Assembly (NCBI RefSeq): GCF_001552215.1
Contig: NZ_BCQT01000013.1
Span: 1-64,000 of the forward strand
Length of the DNA stretch: 64,000 bases
Source of the DNA: Actinomadura macra NBRC 14102
Lineage (GTDB): Bacteria > Actinomycetota > Actinomycetes > Streptosporangiales > Streptosporangiaceae
Direction of reading: 5' to 3'
This document shows positions 40,754 through 48,798 of the stretch, piece after piece; position 1 is the stretch's first letter; each line of letters opens with the position of its first letter. A model generated the notes under the pieces. The model was given only the letters and a program-made list of their open reading frames with translations, searched no databases and was not told the DNA's origin. The translations under genes were made by a program, and so were the position numbers.

Positions 40754-41907
40754 GTCGTCGCCCCCTCGGCCTCGCGCCGCGCGATGTTCTCCGCGCACTC
40801 GCGCTGCCAGGACTCCACCGGACGGGTCGTGTCGATCTCGTACTCGAACCGGCCGGTCATCTCCGGGGCGACGTCCGCGACGTCCACGTAGAACTGCTCG
40901 TACCAGCGGCGGAGCTGGTAGACGGGGCCGTCCTCCTCGCACAGGAGCGGGTTGTCGATGCGGGTCTTGTTGCGCCAGATCTCGATGTCCTGCTCGAAGC
41001 CCGCCAGGATGAACCCCGACAGCCTCCGCGCCGTCTCCTCCGCCGCGTCGCCCGGGAGCCGGTCGCTACGTCGCACGATGATCCCCGAGTGCAGCGAGAA
41101 GGAGTTCTCGTCGATCGGGTAGTGGCAGTTGATCAGGACGGAGTCCATGTCGAACCCGTCGTAGTGGTACGTCAGCTCGTCAATCATGAAGGACGGGCCG
41201 TGGTAGGACGCCACGGAGGAGTTCCCGAGCATCCGCGCCCCGCCCTCGCCGGCCGGCCGGGCGCGGTCCGGGCGGCTCTTCCCCTTCATGATCTGCGTGG
41301 CCGTGTGGCCCTCGAAGATGTTCTTGAAGTACGTCGGGAACGAGTAGTGGATGTAGAAGAAGTGCGCCATGTCCACGACGTTGTCGACGACCTCGCGGCA
41401 GTTGGCGTGGACGGTCGTCTCCGTCCACAGCCAGTCGGTCCAGTCGTCGCGGGTGGCGCCCTCGATGACCGGGATCGTCACGTCCGCCGGGGGCTTGCGG
41501 CCTTCGGGGTCGTTCCAGACGAACAGCAGCCCGTCCTGCTCCATCGTCGGCCAGGCCGATGTGCGCGCCCGCAGCGGCACACGACGTGCGTAGGGGATCG
41601 CCTTGCAGCGCCCGTCGCCGCCCCAGCGCCAGTCGTGGAACGGGCACGCGATCGTGTTCCCCTTGACCGTGCCCTGCGACAGGTCCCCGCCCATGTGCCG
41701 GCAGTGGGCGTCCAGGACGTTGACGGCGCCGTCCTCACCGGTGAAGACGACGAGCCGCTGCCCGAACGCGTCGATGGTGTGCGGCGTGCCGTCCTTGAAC
41801 CGCCCGGCGAGCCCCAGGCAATGCCAGCCCCGGGCGAAACGGGCGGAGATCGCCTCCGCCTCGATGGCGCGGATCGTGTCCGACTCGGTGGCGGTCACGT
41901 GGATCAT
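40750..41907 (-). CDS. kshA: 3-ketosteroid 9-alpha-hydroxylase oxygenase component (KshA type)
   Basis: A 385-residue Rieske oxygenase that, with KshB, 9-alpha-hydroxylates ketosteroids and triggers ring B opening. The Rieske site is Cys69-x-His71 (AHCRHMGGDLSQG) and Cys88-x2-His91 (IACPFHDWRW). The mononuclear iron site is NVVDMAHFFYIHYSFP with His182 and His187. ATG 41907 is used, but the start is uncertain: GAAGGG touches the ATG, and a GTG three codons in (before TATESDTIRAIEAE) has better spacing. It is divergent from the second hsaA-like gene. Confidence 0.92.
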   Translation of the reverse strand: MIHVTATESDTIRAIEAEAISARFARGWHCLGLAGRFKDGTPHTIDAFGQRLVVFTGEDGAVNVLDAHCRHMGGDLSQGTVKGNTIACPFHDWRWGGDGRCKAIPYARRVPLRARTSAWPTMEQDGLLFVWNDPEGRKPPADVTIPVIEGATRDDWTDWLWTETTVHANCREVVDNVVDMAHFFYIHYSFPTYFKNIFEGHTATQIMKGKSRPDRARPAGEGGARMLGNSSVASYHGPSFMIDELTYHYDGFDMDSVLINCHYPIDENSFSLHSGIIVRRSDRLPGDAAEETARRLSGFILAGFEQDIEIWRNKTRIDNPLLCEEDGPVYQLRRWYEQFYVDVADVAPEMTGRFEYEIDTTRPVESWQRECAENIARREAEGATT

Positions 41908-41956
41908 CCCTTCGACGGTGGACGGGTGCTCGCACGCTATGTCGCAGGTCACGCTC

Positions 41957-41985
41957 CGTCCCGGCCAGTCCCAGTGGCCGGGACG
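41957..41985. promoter_or_regulatory. Large operator-like inverted repeat containing TCCC...GGGA, kshA / hsaA gap
   Basis: Perfect 11-base arms CGTCCCGGCCA and TGGCCGGGACG flank a seven-base spacer. The right part, TCCCAGTGGCCGGGA at 41969-41983, fits the recurrent TCCC-N7-GGGA motif. It lies 50 bases upstream of kshA and 71 bases upstream of the hsaA-like gene. Confidence 0.6.
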
Positions 41986-42056
41986 CCTGCGGACGCGGTG
42001 CCGCGCGGGCGTGGTCTCCTGCGAGGGCCGGACTAGGGAAGACAGGGAGCGGGCGG

Positions 42057-43223
42057 ATGAGCAACGACGTCCTGGAGGCCGTACGCGGGCTGTTGCCGGG
42101 GATCGCCGAGCGGGCCCGGTCCGTGGACGAGAAGGGCCGGATCCCGGCGGAGACGATCCGGGAGCTGACCGCCGCCGGGGTGTTCCGGATGCTCCAGCCC
42201 GCCCGGTACGGCGGCGCCGAGGACGACCCGGTCGCCTTCTATCAGGTCGTCCGGGAGATCTCCGGCGCCTGCGGCTCCACCGGCTGGGTGGCGGCCGTGC
42301 TCGGCGTGCACTCCTGGCACGTCGGCCTGTTCCCCGACGCGGCGCAACGCGAGGTGTGGGGCCCCGGGCCCGACAACCTCCTCGCCTCGTCCTACGCCCC
42401 GATCGGGCGGCTCACCCCCGCCGATGGCGGCTTCGAGGTCTCCGGCCGGTGGGCGTTCTCGTCCGGCTGCGAGTTCGCGTCCTGGGCGCTGCTCGGCGGG
42501 CTGGTGGTCGGCGCGGAGGGCAGGCCCGTCGACTTCATGACGGTGCTCGTCCCGAGGAGGGACTACGAGATCCGCGAGGAGTGGGACTCGATGGGCCTGC
42601 GCGGCACCGCCAGCGACGACATCGTCGTCGAGCGGGCGTTCGTCCCCACGCACCGCGCGATGCGCAACTACGATCAGGCGCAGCTGCGCGCCCCGGGCCG
42701 CAAGGTCAACACCGGCCCGCTGTACCGGCTGCCGTTCGGGACGGTCTTCACCACCACCGTCGCCGCCAGCGTGATCGGGATGGCCGCGGGCTGCTACGCC
42801 TCCTACGTGTCGGCGATGCGTGACCGCATCCGGCTCAGCCTCGGCGGCGGACGGTTCGTCGAGGACGGCTTCGCGCAGGTCGCGGTGGCCCGCGCCGCCT
42901 CGGAGATCGACGCGGCCGTGCTGCAGACCGAGCACAACGTCCGGGAGATCCACACGTACGCGGCGCGCAACCGGGAGATTCCACTGGAGCTTCGGCTGCG
43001 CGCCCGCCGCGACCAGGTCCGCGGCACCGAGCGCGCGATCGAGGCGATCGACATCCTGTTCAAGACCGCCGGCGGGAACTCGCTGCGCCGCGGCCACGTC
43101 ATCGAGCGCGCCTGGCGGGACGCCCATGCGGGCAGCGTCCACGTCGCCAACGACGTCGAGCGGGCACTGGCGATGTACGGCCGGGGCGAGTTCGGTCTGA
43201 CGGTGGAGGACAACCTCCTCTGA
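42057..43223 (+). CDS. hsaA: 3-HSA hydroxylase oxygenase component (HsaA type), stand-alone copy
   Basis: A 388-residue acyl-CoA-dehydrogenase-fold monooxygenase. It closely follows HsaA landmarks: GSTGWVAAVLGVHSWHVGLF, WAFSSGCEFASWALLGG, DSMGLRGTASDDIVVERAF, LRARRDQVRGTERAIEAID, and the ending ERAWRDAHAGSVHVANDVER with GEFGL. With HsaB-reduced flavin it would hydroxylate 3-HSATD. GGGAG precedes ATG 42057. It is divergent from kshA. The paralogue at 35581 is less typical, so I give the gene name to this copy, with moderate certainty. Confidence 0.85.
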   Translation: MSNDVLEAVRGLLPGIAERARSVDEKGRIPAETIRELTAAGVFRMLQPARYGGAEDDPVAFYQVVREISGACGSTGWVAAVLGVHSWHVGLFPDAAQREVWGPGPDNLLASSYAPIGRLTPADGGFEVSGRWAFSSGCEFASWALLGGLVVGAEGRPVDFMTVLVPRRDYEIREEWDSMGLRGTASDDIVVERAFVPTHRAMRNYDQAQLRAPGRKVNTGPLYRLPFGTVFTTTVAASVIGMAAGCYASYVSAMRDRIRLSLGGGRFVEDGFAQVAVARAASEIDAAVLQTEHNVREIHTYAARNREIPLELRLRARRDQVRGTERAIEAIDILFKTAGGNSLRRGHVIERAWRDAHAGSVHVANDVERALAMYGRGEFGLTVEDNLL

Positions 43224-43231
43224 GATCCCGT

Positions 43232-43264
43232 GCGGTGGGGCCGGTCGGCGACCGGCCCCACCGC
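43232..43264. terminator. Bidirectional hairpin terminator
   Basis: A perfect 15-base-pair stem (GCGGTGGGGCCGGTC with GACCGGCCCCACCGC) and a three-base loop lies between the convergent hsaA and lipase genes. Confidence 0.88.
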
Positions 43265-43280
43265 GTGAGTGAGACCGGGA

Positions 43281-44477
43281 TCAGCAGGTCGAGCCGGGCG
43301 TGCGGCCGGCGCGCAGGTCCCGGACGAACCGCAGGGACTCCTCGAACGAGGCGTGGATGCTGCCGCGGTGGTCGGCGCCGTCGAACGACCGGTAGGCGAT
43401 GCTCCCGTAGCGTTTGCAGAGGTCGGCCACGATCGCCTGGGTGGCGGCGGGCGAGACCTCCTTGTCGGCGGCGCCCTGCGCGACCAGCGTCGGCACCGTC
43501 AGGTTCAGGCCGGTCGCCTCCTGCGAGCGCAGGTAGTCCACGAACGGCGTGAGGTCGGCGCCCGGACGGAACACCTGGCTCAGCGGAAGGGTCTTGCCGA
43601 GCTGCCTGAGCTGGGCCAGGCACGCGCTCGTCCGCCCCGCCTTCACCAGCGCCCCCGCCTGCTCGGTCAGCAGGGCCTCCGGCACGATGGACGGCCTCGC
43701 CGCCTGCGCGCCGTTGAGCAGCACGAACAGGAAGGGCAGCGCCGCCTCGGCACCCGGGTACTGGGCTTGGACGTAGGCAGCGATCTGGCTCATCTGTGAT
43801 CCGGGCGCGATCGACACCGCGCCGCGGAGCCGGACATCGCCCCGCTTCGACCGGACGGCGGCGGTGTAGAGCGCCGCCTGACCGCCCTGGCTGTGCCCGG
43901 CCACGAACCAGTCCCGTCCGATGCGGCGGTCGGTCCTGCGGGCCGCGCGGACGATGTCCAGGACGGTGTTGGCCTCGCTGACCCCGTTCATGTACGGATG
44001 CCCGCCGGGGGTGCCGAGGCCCTCGTAGTCGGTCTGCACGACCGCGAAGCCCTGCGCCACCCACTTGTCCAGGTACTGCTCGGTGATGGACAGGTAGTCG
44101 TGGGCGGGGCCGTCCGCGGTGTCGGCGGACGGCGCGCAGATGTCGGCGGTGCCCGTCGTCCCGTGCGCCCAGCTCAGCACCGGCCACCCGCCGCGCGGTG
44201 CCTTGCCCTTCGGCACCGACACCGTGCCCGACACCGTGATCCGCTTTCCGCCCACACCCTCGGAGGTGTAGGTCACCGTCCGGTTCACGGCCGCACTGGG
44301 CAGCGCCGCCGCGTTGTGGAGCGGCCTGCTGCTGAGCAGCTTCCCCCGCTGTTCGCCGTGCGCGGCGGAATGCGCGGGCGCCGCCTGCGCGGGCGCCGCC
44401 TGCGCGGGTACCGCGGTGCCGGCAGCGGCGGCGGCCGTCGCGACGACGACCGCCGCGCGCACCCTGACTGATCTCAT
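43281..44477 (-). CDS. Secreted lipase/esterase (alpha/beta hydrolase, LIP-like)
   Basis: A 398-residue exported hydrolase. An N-terminal signal with an AQAAPAQAAPAHSAAHG linker is followed by VLSWAHGTTGTADICAPS, the nucleophile elbow FVAGHSQGGQAALYTAA, VPTLVAQGAADKEVSP and a late SFDGADHRGSIHASF with the catalytic His. It is in the secretory-lipase family. It overlaps the KstD-like gene by ATGA and would be made with it; a role in freeing esterified steroid is possible but inferred. Confidence 0.86.
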   Translation of the reverse strand: MRSVRVRAAVVVATAAAAAGTAVPAQAAPAQAAPAHSAAHGEQRGKLLSSRPLHNAAALPSAAVNRTVTYTSEGVGGKRITVSGTVSVPKGKAPRGGWPVLSWAHGTTGTADICAPSADTADGPAHDYLSITEQYLDKWVAQGFAVVQTDYEGLGTPGGHPYMNGVSEANTVLDIVRAARRTDRRIGRDWFVAGHSQGGQAALYTAAVRSKRGDVRLRGAVSIAPGSQMSQIAAYVQAQYPGAEAALPFLFVLLNGAQAARPSIVPEALLTEQAGALVKAGRTSACLAQLRQLGKTLPLSQVFRPGADLTPFVDYLRSQEATGLNLTVPTLVAQGAADKEVSPAATQAIVADLCKRYGSIAYRSFDGADHRGSIHASFEESLRFVRDLRAGRTPGSTC

Positions 44478-45994
44478 GCGTGATCCCTTCTCATGTGGTC
44501 GACGGCCCGGTAGGCGAACGCCATGGCCGAGCCGATCGGGATGCCCGGGCCCGGGTAGTGCGGGCCGGTGAACGAGGCGCTGGTGTTGCCCGCGGCGTAC
44601 AGGCCGGGGATGGGACGGTCCCGCGCGTCCAGGACGCGGGCGTCCGGGTCGGTGCGCAGCCCGCCCTTGGTGCCGAGATCACCGAGGACGATCCGCGCGG
44701 CGTAGTAGGGCGGTACCTCCACCGGGACGAGGCAGGAGTCCGGGGCGAAGAACCGGTCGTAAGGATCTTCGCCGCGGTGGAAGTCCGCGTCCCTCCCCGC
44801 GCGGGCGAAGCCGTTGAACCGCTCGACGGTCGCGGTCAGCGCGCCGGCCGGGACCCCGAGCATGCCGGCCAGCGCGTCCAGGGTCGCGGCCTCGGCCCAG
44901 GTGCCGGCCCGCAGATGCTCGTCCTGCGCGGCCGCCGGGATGGAGATCGCGGGAAGCCCGCCCGCCCGCGAGTCGAAGATCAGGTACGCGGGGACGCCGG
45001 CGGCGGCGAGTTCGCGGCCCAACCGGTCATAGGGGAGGGACTCGTTGGCGAACCGGCGGCCCGACCCGTCCACCATGAGGCCACCGCGCAGCCCGAGCGC
45101 GAAGGCGGCGCGCCCGTCCGGCATCGCGAGGCCGGGGCAGAACCACGCTTGGTCCAGCAGCCCGGTGGATGCGCCGATCCGGACGGCGGCGGCGATGGCG
45201 TCGCCGGTGTCGGCGCCGTCCGGGGCCATCGTCCAGTCCGCCGAGCCCGGCACGCCGCGCGCCTCCCGCAGCGCCGCCGACGACTCGAATCCGCCGGCGG
45301 CCAGCAGGACCCCGCGCGCCGCCCCGAACCGGACGGGACCGTCCGCTGTCGCGGCCTCGACGCCGGTGACGCGGCCGTCCTCGGCGATCAGCCCGGTCAC
45401 GGCGGTGCCGGTGCGGACGGTGCCGTTGCCCGTCGTGGTGAACGCCAGCAGCAGCCGGCCGATCAGCGCCCGGCCCTGCGCCAGCGGTGCGTCCGGCGCG
45501 TGCCCGAGCCCGGCGCGGTCCCGGTCGACCGGCGGGCGGACGAGCGAGGCCAGCTCTCCCAGCCGCTCGGCGGGCAGGGGCGGCGGGACGATCGAACGCC
45601 CGCGGTCCATGCGTCCGGGCGCGTCGAAATAGTCGGGAAATGCCTGCCATTCGAATTCCAGTGCCGGATCGCCTTCCAGGAATTCCACGAGCGCGGGCGC
45701 GGTCTCCAGAAACGCCTCACGGTGGGCGCCGCCGGCGTCACCGAGCAACGCCCGCAGATACGCCCGCGCGGACGCCGTCGAGTCACCGATTCCGGCGCGC
45801 TCCTGGACCCGCGTCCCGGGCAGCCACACCGCCGAACCCGAGTACGCGGACGTACCGCCGAGCAGCGGCGTCTTCTCCAGGACGACCGTCCGCAGCCCGC
45901 GCGCCGCGGCGGCGAACGCCCCGGCCATGGCCCCGGCGCCCGAGCCGGCCACCACCACGTCGAAATGGTCCTGCGATTCCCCGGCGTTTCCCAC
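44474..45994 (-). CDS. FAD-dependent KstD-like / fumarate-reductase-family oxidoreductase
   Basis: A 506-residue flavoprotein with FDVVVAGSGAGAMAGAFAA, LLGGTSAYSGSAVWLPG, RFANESLPYDRLGRELA and, at the end, LYAAGNTSASFTGPHYPGPGIPIGSAMAFAY. The C-terminal Tyr-Pro-Gly-Pro-Gly is like 3-ketosteroid dehydrogenases. It may be a delta-1- or delta-4-dehydrogenase with different specificity from the kstD in the hsaD operon. GTG 45994 has GAAGGGAC eight bases upstream. It is divergent from the TetR gene. Confidence 0.85.
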   Translation of the reverse strand: MGNAGESQDHFDVVVAGSGAGAMAGAFAAAARGLRTVVLEKTPLLGGTSAYSGSAVWLPGTRVQERAGIGDSTASARAYLRALLGDAGGAHREAFLETAPALVEFLEGDPALEFEWQAFPDYFDAPGRMDRGRSIVPPPLPAERLGELASLVRPPVDRDRAGLGHAPDAPLAQGRALIGRLLLAFTTTGNGTVRTGTAVTGLIAEDGRVTGVEAATADGPVRFGAARGVLLAAGGFESSAALREARGVPGSADWTMAPDGADTGDAIAAAVRIGASTGLLDQAWFCPGLAMPDGRAAFALGLRGGLMVDGSGRRFANESLPYDRLGRELAAAGVPAYLIFDSRAGGLPAISIPAAAQDEHLRAGTWAEAATLDALAGMLGVPAGALTATVERFNGFARAGRDADFHRGEDPYDRFFAPDSCLVPVEVPPYYAARIVLGDLGTKGGLRTDPDARVLDARDRPIPGLYAAGNTSASFTGPHYPGPGIPIGSAMAFAYRAVDHMRRDHA

Positions 45995-46059
45995 GTGACG
46001 TCCCTTCAGGTCGGCGCGCGCACAACGTAGGCGCACCGCGCGACGTGACGGACATCCCA

Positions 46060-46074
46060 TCCCACTGAGCGGTA
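46060..46074. promoter_or_regulatory. TCCC-N7-GGGA-type motif, KstD-like / tetR gap
   Basis: TCCCACTGAGCGGTA, 13 of 15 consensus positions, in the divergent promoter of the KstD-like and TetR genes. It is nearly identical, base by base, to the copy at 48741-48755 read on the minus strand. Confidence 0.65.
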
Positions 46075-46144
46075 TCCGGGTTCTCCTGAGCCCCAGGCGT
46101 CCTATGTATTGTCGTGTCAGCACTGGAGGCGAACGGGGGAGAAC

Positions 46145-46756
46145 GTGGCGAGGATCGCATCGGCCCGGCTGTCGGCCGAGCCCAGCTCGCCCGAGCAGCA
46201 CGACCGGCGCCGCCGCATCCTGCGCGCCGCGGCGCGGATCGGCGGCGAGAAGAGCCTGGAGCGCGTCCAGATGCACGAGGTCGCGAAGGCCGCCGGGGTC
46301 GCGATCGGAACGCTGTACCGCTACTTCCCTTCCAAGATCCACCTGTTCACCGCGGTGATGGCGGCGCAGGTCGACCGGTTCGAGGAGGGCATCACCAGAC
46401 CCGCCCCGGGCACCCCGCCGGAGGAGGCGGTCGCCGACCTGCTCGTGCGCGCCAGCCAGCAGCTGCTGGCGCAGCCGGTCCTGGCGGCCTCGATGCTCCA
46501 TGCGTCCAACGCCGCCAACGGTGCGACGGTCGCCGACACGGGGCGGATCGACGGCACCTTCCGCGAGATCGTGCTGCGGACCGTGGGGATCGAGGTGCCC
46601 ACCGCGCAGGACGTCACGCTCGTCCGGCTGCTGATGCAGTGCTGGTACGGCGTGCTCCAGTCGAGCCTGAACGGCCGGGCGTCCATGGCCGACGTCGAGA
46701 GCGACATCCGTCTCGCCTGCAACCTCCTGCTCGCGCCCCGCTCAAACTCGCATTAG
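46145..46756 (+). CDS. TetR-family regulator, KstR-like
   Basis: A 203-residue repressor. The HTH region (RRRRILRAAARIGGEKSLERVQMHEVAKAAGVAIGTLYRYFPSK in pieces) closely resembles KstR, the steroid-catabolism repressor, including VQM, VAxGTLYRYFPSK and HLF. The C-terminal ligand domain is less similar (LASMLHASNAAN, VRLLMQCWYGVLQSSLNGRAS). KstR releases DNA when it binds a steroid-CoA ester. GTG 46145 follows GGGGGAG. Control of the surrounding operons is likely but inferred. Confidence 0.85.
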   Translation: MARIASARLSAEPSSPEQHDRRRRILRAAARIGGEKSLERVQMHEVAKAAGVAIGTLYRYFPSKIHLFTAVMAAQVDRFEEGITRPAPGTPPEEAVADLLVRASQQLLAQPVLAASMLHASNAANGATVADTGRIDGTFREIVLRTVGIEVPTAQDVTLVRLLMQCWYGVLQSSLNGRASMADVESDIRLACNLLLAPRSNSH

Positions 46757-46784
46757 ATCCCACTCTCGGCCCAAGGGGCTCGTC

Positions 46785-46799
46785 TCCCGGTGATCGGGA
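46785..46799. promoter_or_regulatory. TCCC-N7-GGGA motif upstream of the 3-alpha-HSD gene
   Basis: TCCCGGTGATCGGGA, a full consensus match, 68 bases upstream of ATG 46867 and 29 bases after the TetR stop. Confidence 0.7.
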
Positions 46800-46866
46800 G
46801 GGGCGGCCGCAGTGCGGCTCGCCGCCGAGGGAGGCGGCTCACACTTCGAGAAAGGACACAGCGGGC

Positions 46867-47643
46867 ATGGGACGAACGATCGTGGTCAGCGGGTCGGCCT
46901 CCGGCATCGGTGCGACCCTCGCCGGGCAACTGCGCGAGGGCGGCGACGAGGTGATCGGCATCGATCTCCGCGACGTGCAGGTGTGCGCCGACCTCGGCAC
47001 CGCACCGGGCCGCGAGCGGGCCGTCGCCGAGCTGCTGGACCGCTCGGGCGGCGTGCTGGACGGTGTTGTGGCCTGCGCCGGGGTGTCCGGGCCGACGCCG
47101 CTCACCGTCACGGTGAACTTCTTCGGCGCGGTCGGGTTGCTGGACGGGCTGCGCCCGGCGCTGGCGCGCGCGGAGCGGCCCCGCGCCGCGGTCGTCGGAT
47201 CGATCTCCGGTACGCAGCCGGTGGACGAGGCCGTCGTGCGGGCCTGTCTGGACGGCGACGAGCCCGCGGCGCTCGCGGCGGCCGAGAAGGTGGTGGAGAC
47301 CGGCGCCGGGAACCGGCTCTACCCGTCCTCGAAGTCGGCGCTGGCCCAGTGGCTGCGCCGCGCCGCGGTCGCGCCCGGATGGGCGGGCGCGGGCATCCCG
47401 CTCAACGCCGTCGCGCCGGGGGTCGTCCTGACACCGATGAGCGCGCCGCTGTTCGCGGACGAGCGGATGCGCACGGCCATGGAGAAGGCCGTCCCGATGC
47501 CGCTGAACGGTCACGCCGGTCCGGAGGTGATCGCCGACGCGCTGCGCTGGCTGATCTCCCCGTCCAACTCGCACATGGCGGGGCAGGTCATCTACGTGGA
47601 CGGTGGCGCCGAGGCGACCGTGCGCGGTCCCGAGCTGTTCTGA
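46867..47643 (+). CDS. Short-chain dehydrogenase, 3-alpha-hydroxysteroid dehydrogenase/carbonyl reductase type
   Basis: A 258-residue SDR resembling Comamonas 3-alpha-HSD along its length: IVVSGSASGIGATLAG, VIGIDLRDVQVCADLGT, LDGVVACAGVSG, VNFFGAVGLLDGL, catalytic Ser in VVGSISGTQ, Tyr152 and Lys156 in RLYPSSKSALAQWL, and the C-terminal IYVDGGAEATVRGPELF. It would oxidise 3-alpha-hydroxysteroids, such as bile-acid-type substrates, to 3-ketones before KstD and KshA. The gene is single, ending at a hairpin shared with the next convergent SDR gene. Confidence 0.85.
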   Translation: MGRTIVVSGSASGIGATLAGQLREGGDEVIGIDLRDVQVCADLGTAPGRERAVAELLDRSGGVLDGVVACAGVSGPTPLTVTVNFFGAVGLLDGLRPALARAERPRAAVVGSISGTQPVDEAVVRACLDGDEPAALAAAEKVVETGAGNRLYPSSKSALAQWLRRAAVAPGWAGAGIPLNAVAPGVVLTPMSAPLFADERMRTAMEKAVPMPLNGHAGPEVIADALRWLISPSNSHMAGQVIYVDGGAEATVRGPELF

Positions 47644-47663
47644 GGGACGGGTGTCCTGAGAAC

Positions 47664-47696
47664 GACGGCCGCCTTCCCCGGGGGAGGGCGGCCGTC
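47664..47696. terminator. Bidirectional hairpin terminator
   Basis: A 14-base-pair stem (one G-T pair) with GACGGCCGCC at the base of the left arm and GGCGGCCGTC on the right sits between two convergent SDR genes. Confidence 0.82.
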
Positions 47697-47708
47697 TCGT
47701 GCCGGGTG

Positions 47709-48632
47709 TCACATGGTGGCGGTGACCCCGGTGGTGTCCAGGGCGGCGACACTGTAGGCGGCGTAGGTGCGGTGGGCGTCCCGGTCCTCGAAGTAGGGCG
47801 TGAGCTGCGCGCCGAGCTCCTCGACGGAGAAGATCCCGTCCGCGGCGGTGAACTTCTGCTCGACCGTCGGTGCGGCCAGCAGCGCGACCATGTCGCCGTA
47901 GACGACGAACACCTGCCCGCTGATCTTCGCGGACGCGGGCGACGCCAGGTAGCCGACGAACGTCCCGACGCGCTCGGGGGCCATGACGTCCAGTCCGCCG
48001 GGGGAGCCGGCTTCGCCAAAGGACGCCTCGGTCATCGCGGTCCGCGCGCGGGGGCAGATCGCGTTGGCGCGCACCCCGTACCGGGCGAGGCCCTGCGCGG
48101 TGGACAGCGTGAGCGCCACGATCCCGGCTTTCGCGGCGGAGTAGTTCGGCTGCCCGGCCGAACCGAACAGGAACGCCTCGGACGCGGTGTTGATCACGCG
48201 GCCGTAGACCGGCCCGCCGGCGGCCTTGCTCGCGGCCCGCCAGTGGACGGCGGCGGCGCGGGAGAGCGAGGCGTGCCCCTTCAGGTGGACGTGCAGGACG
48301 TCGTCCCAGTCCGACTCCGACAGGTTGAACAGCATCCTGTCGCGCAGCACGCCCGCGTTGTTGACCAGGATGTCCAGGGAACCGAACGTGTCGACGGCGG
48401 CCGACACCAGCGTGTCGCCCAGGCTCCAGTCGCCGACGTCGCCGGTCACCGCGACGGCCCGGCCGCCGGCGGCCTCGATCTCGGTGACGACGCCCGCCGC
48501 GGCAGGACCCATGTCGTTGACGACGACGTTCGCGCCCCGCGCGGCCAGCGCGAGCGCCTCGCTGCGGCCCAGCCCGGCGCCGGCGCCGGTGACGATGGCG
48601 GTGCGACCCGCCAGGGTGAGGTCAGCGTTCAT
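47709..48632 (-). CDS. Short-chain dehydrogenase, 17-beta-HSD4 / Rv3502c type
   Basis: A 307-residue SDR with the extended C-terminus of the 17-beta-HSD4-like group. Seen: AIVTGAGAGLGRSEALALA, VVVNDMG, ILVNNAGVLRDRMLFNLSE, INTASEAFLFGSAGQPNYSAAKAGI (Ser, Tyr, Lys) and AICPRARTAMTEASFG. In mycobacteria the similar Rv3502c is in the KstR regulon and acts on a hydroxysteroid or its side-chain acyl-CoA. GGGAG precedes ATG 48632. Two KstR-like palindromes lie in its upstream gap. Confidence 0.88.
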   Translation of the reverse strand: MNADLTLAGRTAIVTGAGAGLGRSEALALAARGANVVVNDMGPAAAGVVTEIEAAGGRAVAVTGDVGDWSLGDTLVSAAVDTFGSLDILVNNAGVLRDRMLFNLSESDWDDVLHVHLKGHASLSRAAAVHWRAASKAAGGPVYGRVINTASEAFLFGSAGQPNYSAAKAGIVALTLSTAQGLARYGVRANAICPRARTAMTEASFGEAGSPGGLDVMAPERVGTFVGYLASPASAKISGQVFVVYGDMVALLAAPTVEQKFTAADGIFSVEELGAQLTPYFEDRDAHRTYAAYSVAALDTTGVTATM

Positions 48633-48669
48633 CGGTGCTCCCGTCGGTGTTCTCGATGGCCGCAGAGAC

Positions 48670-48683
48670 TAGTACGTATTCTA
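48670..48683. promoter_or_regulatory. KstR-like palindrome 1
   Basis: TAGTACGTATTCTA matches the KstR operator form TAGAAC-N2-GTTCTA at 10 of the 12 specified positions. It is 38 bases upstream of the 17-beta-HSD-like gene. Confidence 0.5.
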
Positions 48684-48701
48684 TTTCTGCCAGACCAGGC
48701 G

Positions 48702-48716
48702 TCCCGGTGAGCGGAT
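48702..48716. promoter_or_regulatory. TCCC-N7-GGGA-type motif, HSD / fadA gap, copy 1
   Basis: TCCCGGTGAGCGGAT matches the consensus except for the last two bases. Confidence 0.55.
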
Positions 48717-48740
48717 CGAACAAGGCGATCGAGCGGTACG

Positions 48741-48755
48741 GACCGCTCAGTGGGA
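48741..48755. promoter_or_regulatory. TCCC-N7-GGGA-type motif, HSD / fadA gap, copy 2 (minus orientation)
   Basis: Read on the minus strand it is TCCCACTGAGCGGTC, almost the same as the copy at 46060. The centres of copies 1 and 2 are 39 bases apart. Confidence 0.6.
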
Positions 48756-48772
48756 CCGTCCTTGTCGCAGAT

Positions 48773-48786
48773 AAGAACGAATTCTA
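48773..48786. promoter_or_regulatory. KstR-like palindrome 2
   Basis: AAGAACGAATTCTA matches TAGAAC-N2-GTTCTA at 10 of 12 specified positions and is AT-rich against the local background. It is 13 bases upstream of the fadD-like stub start at 48799. Confidence 0.5.
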
Positions 48787-48798
48787 ATCTTCCGGCCA

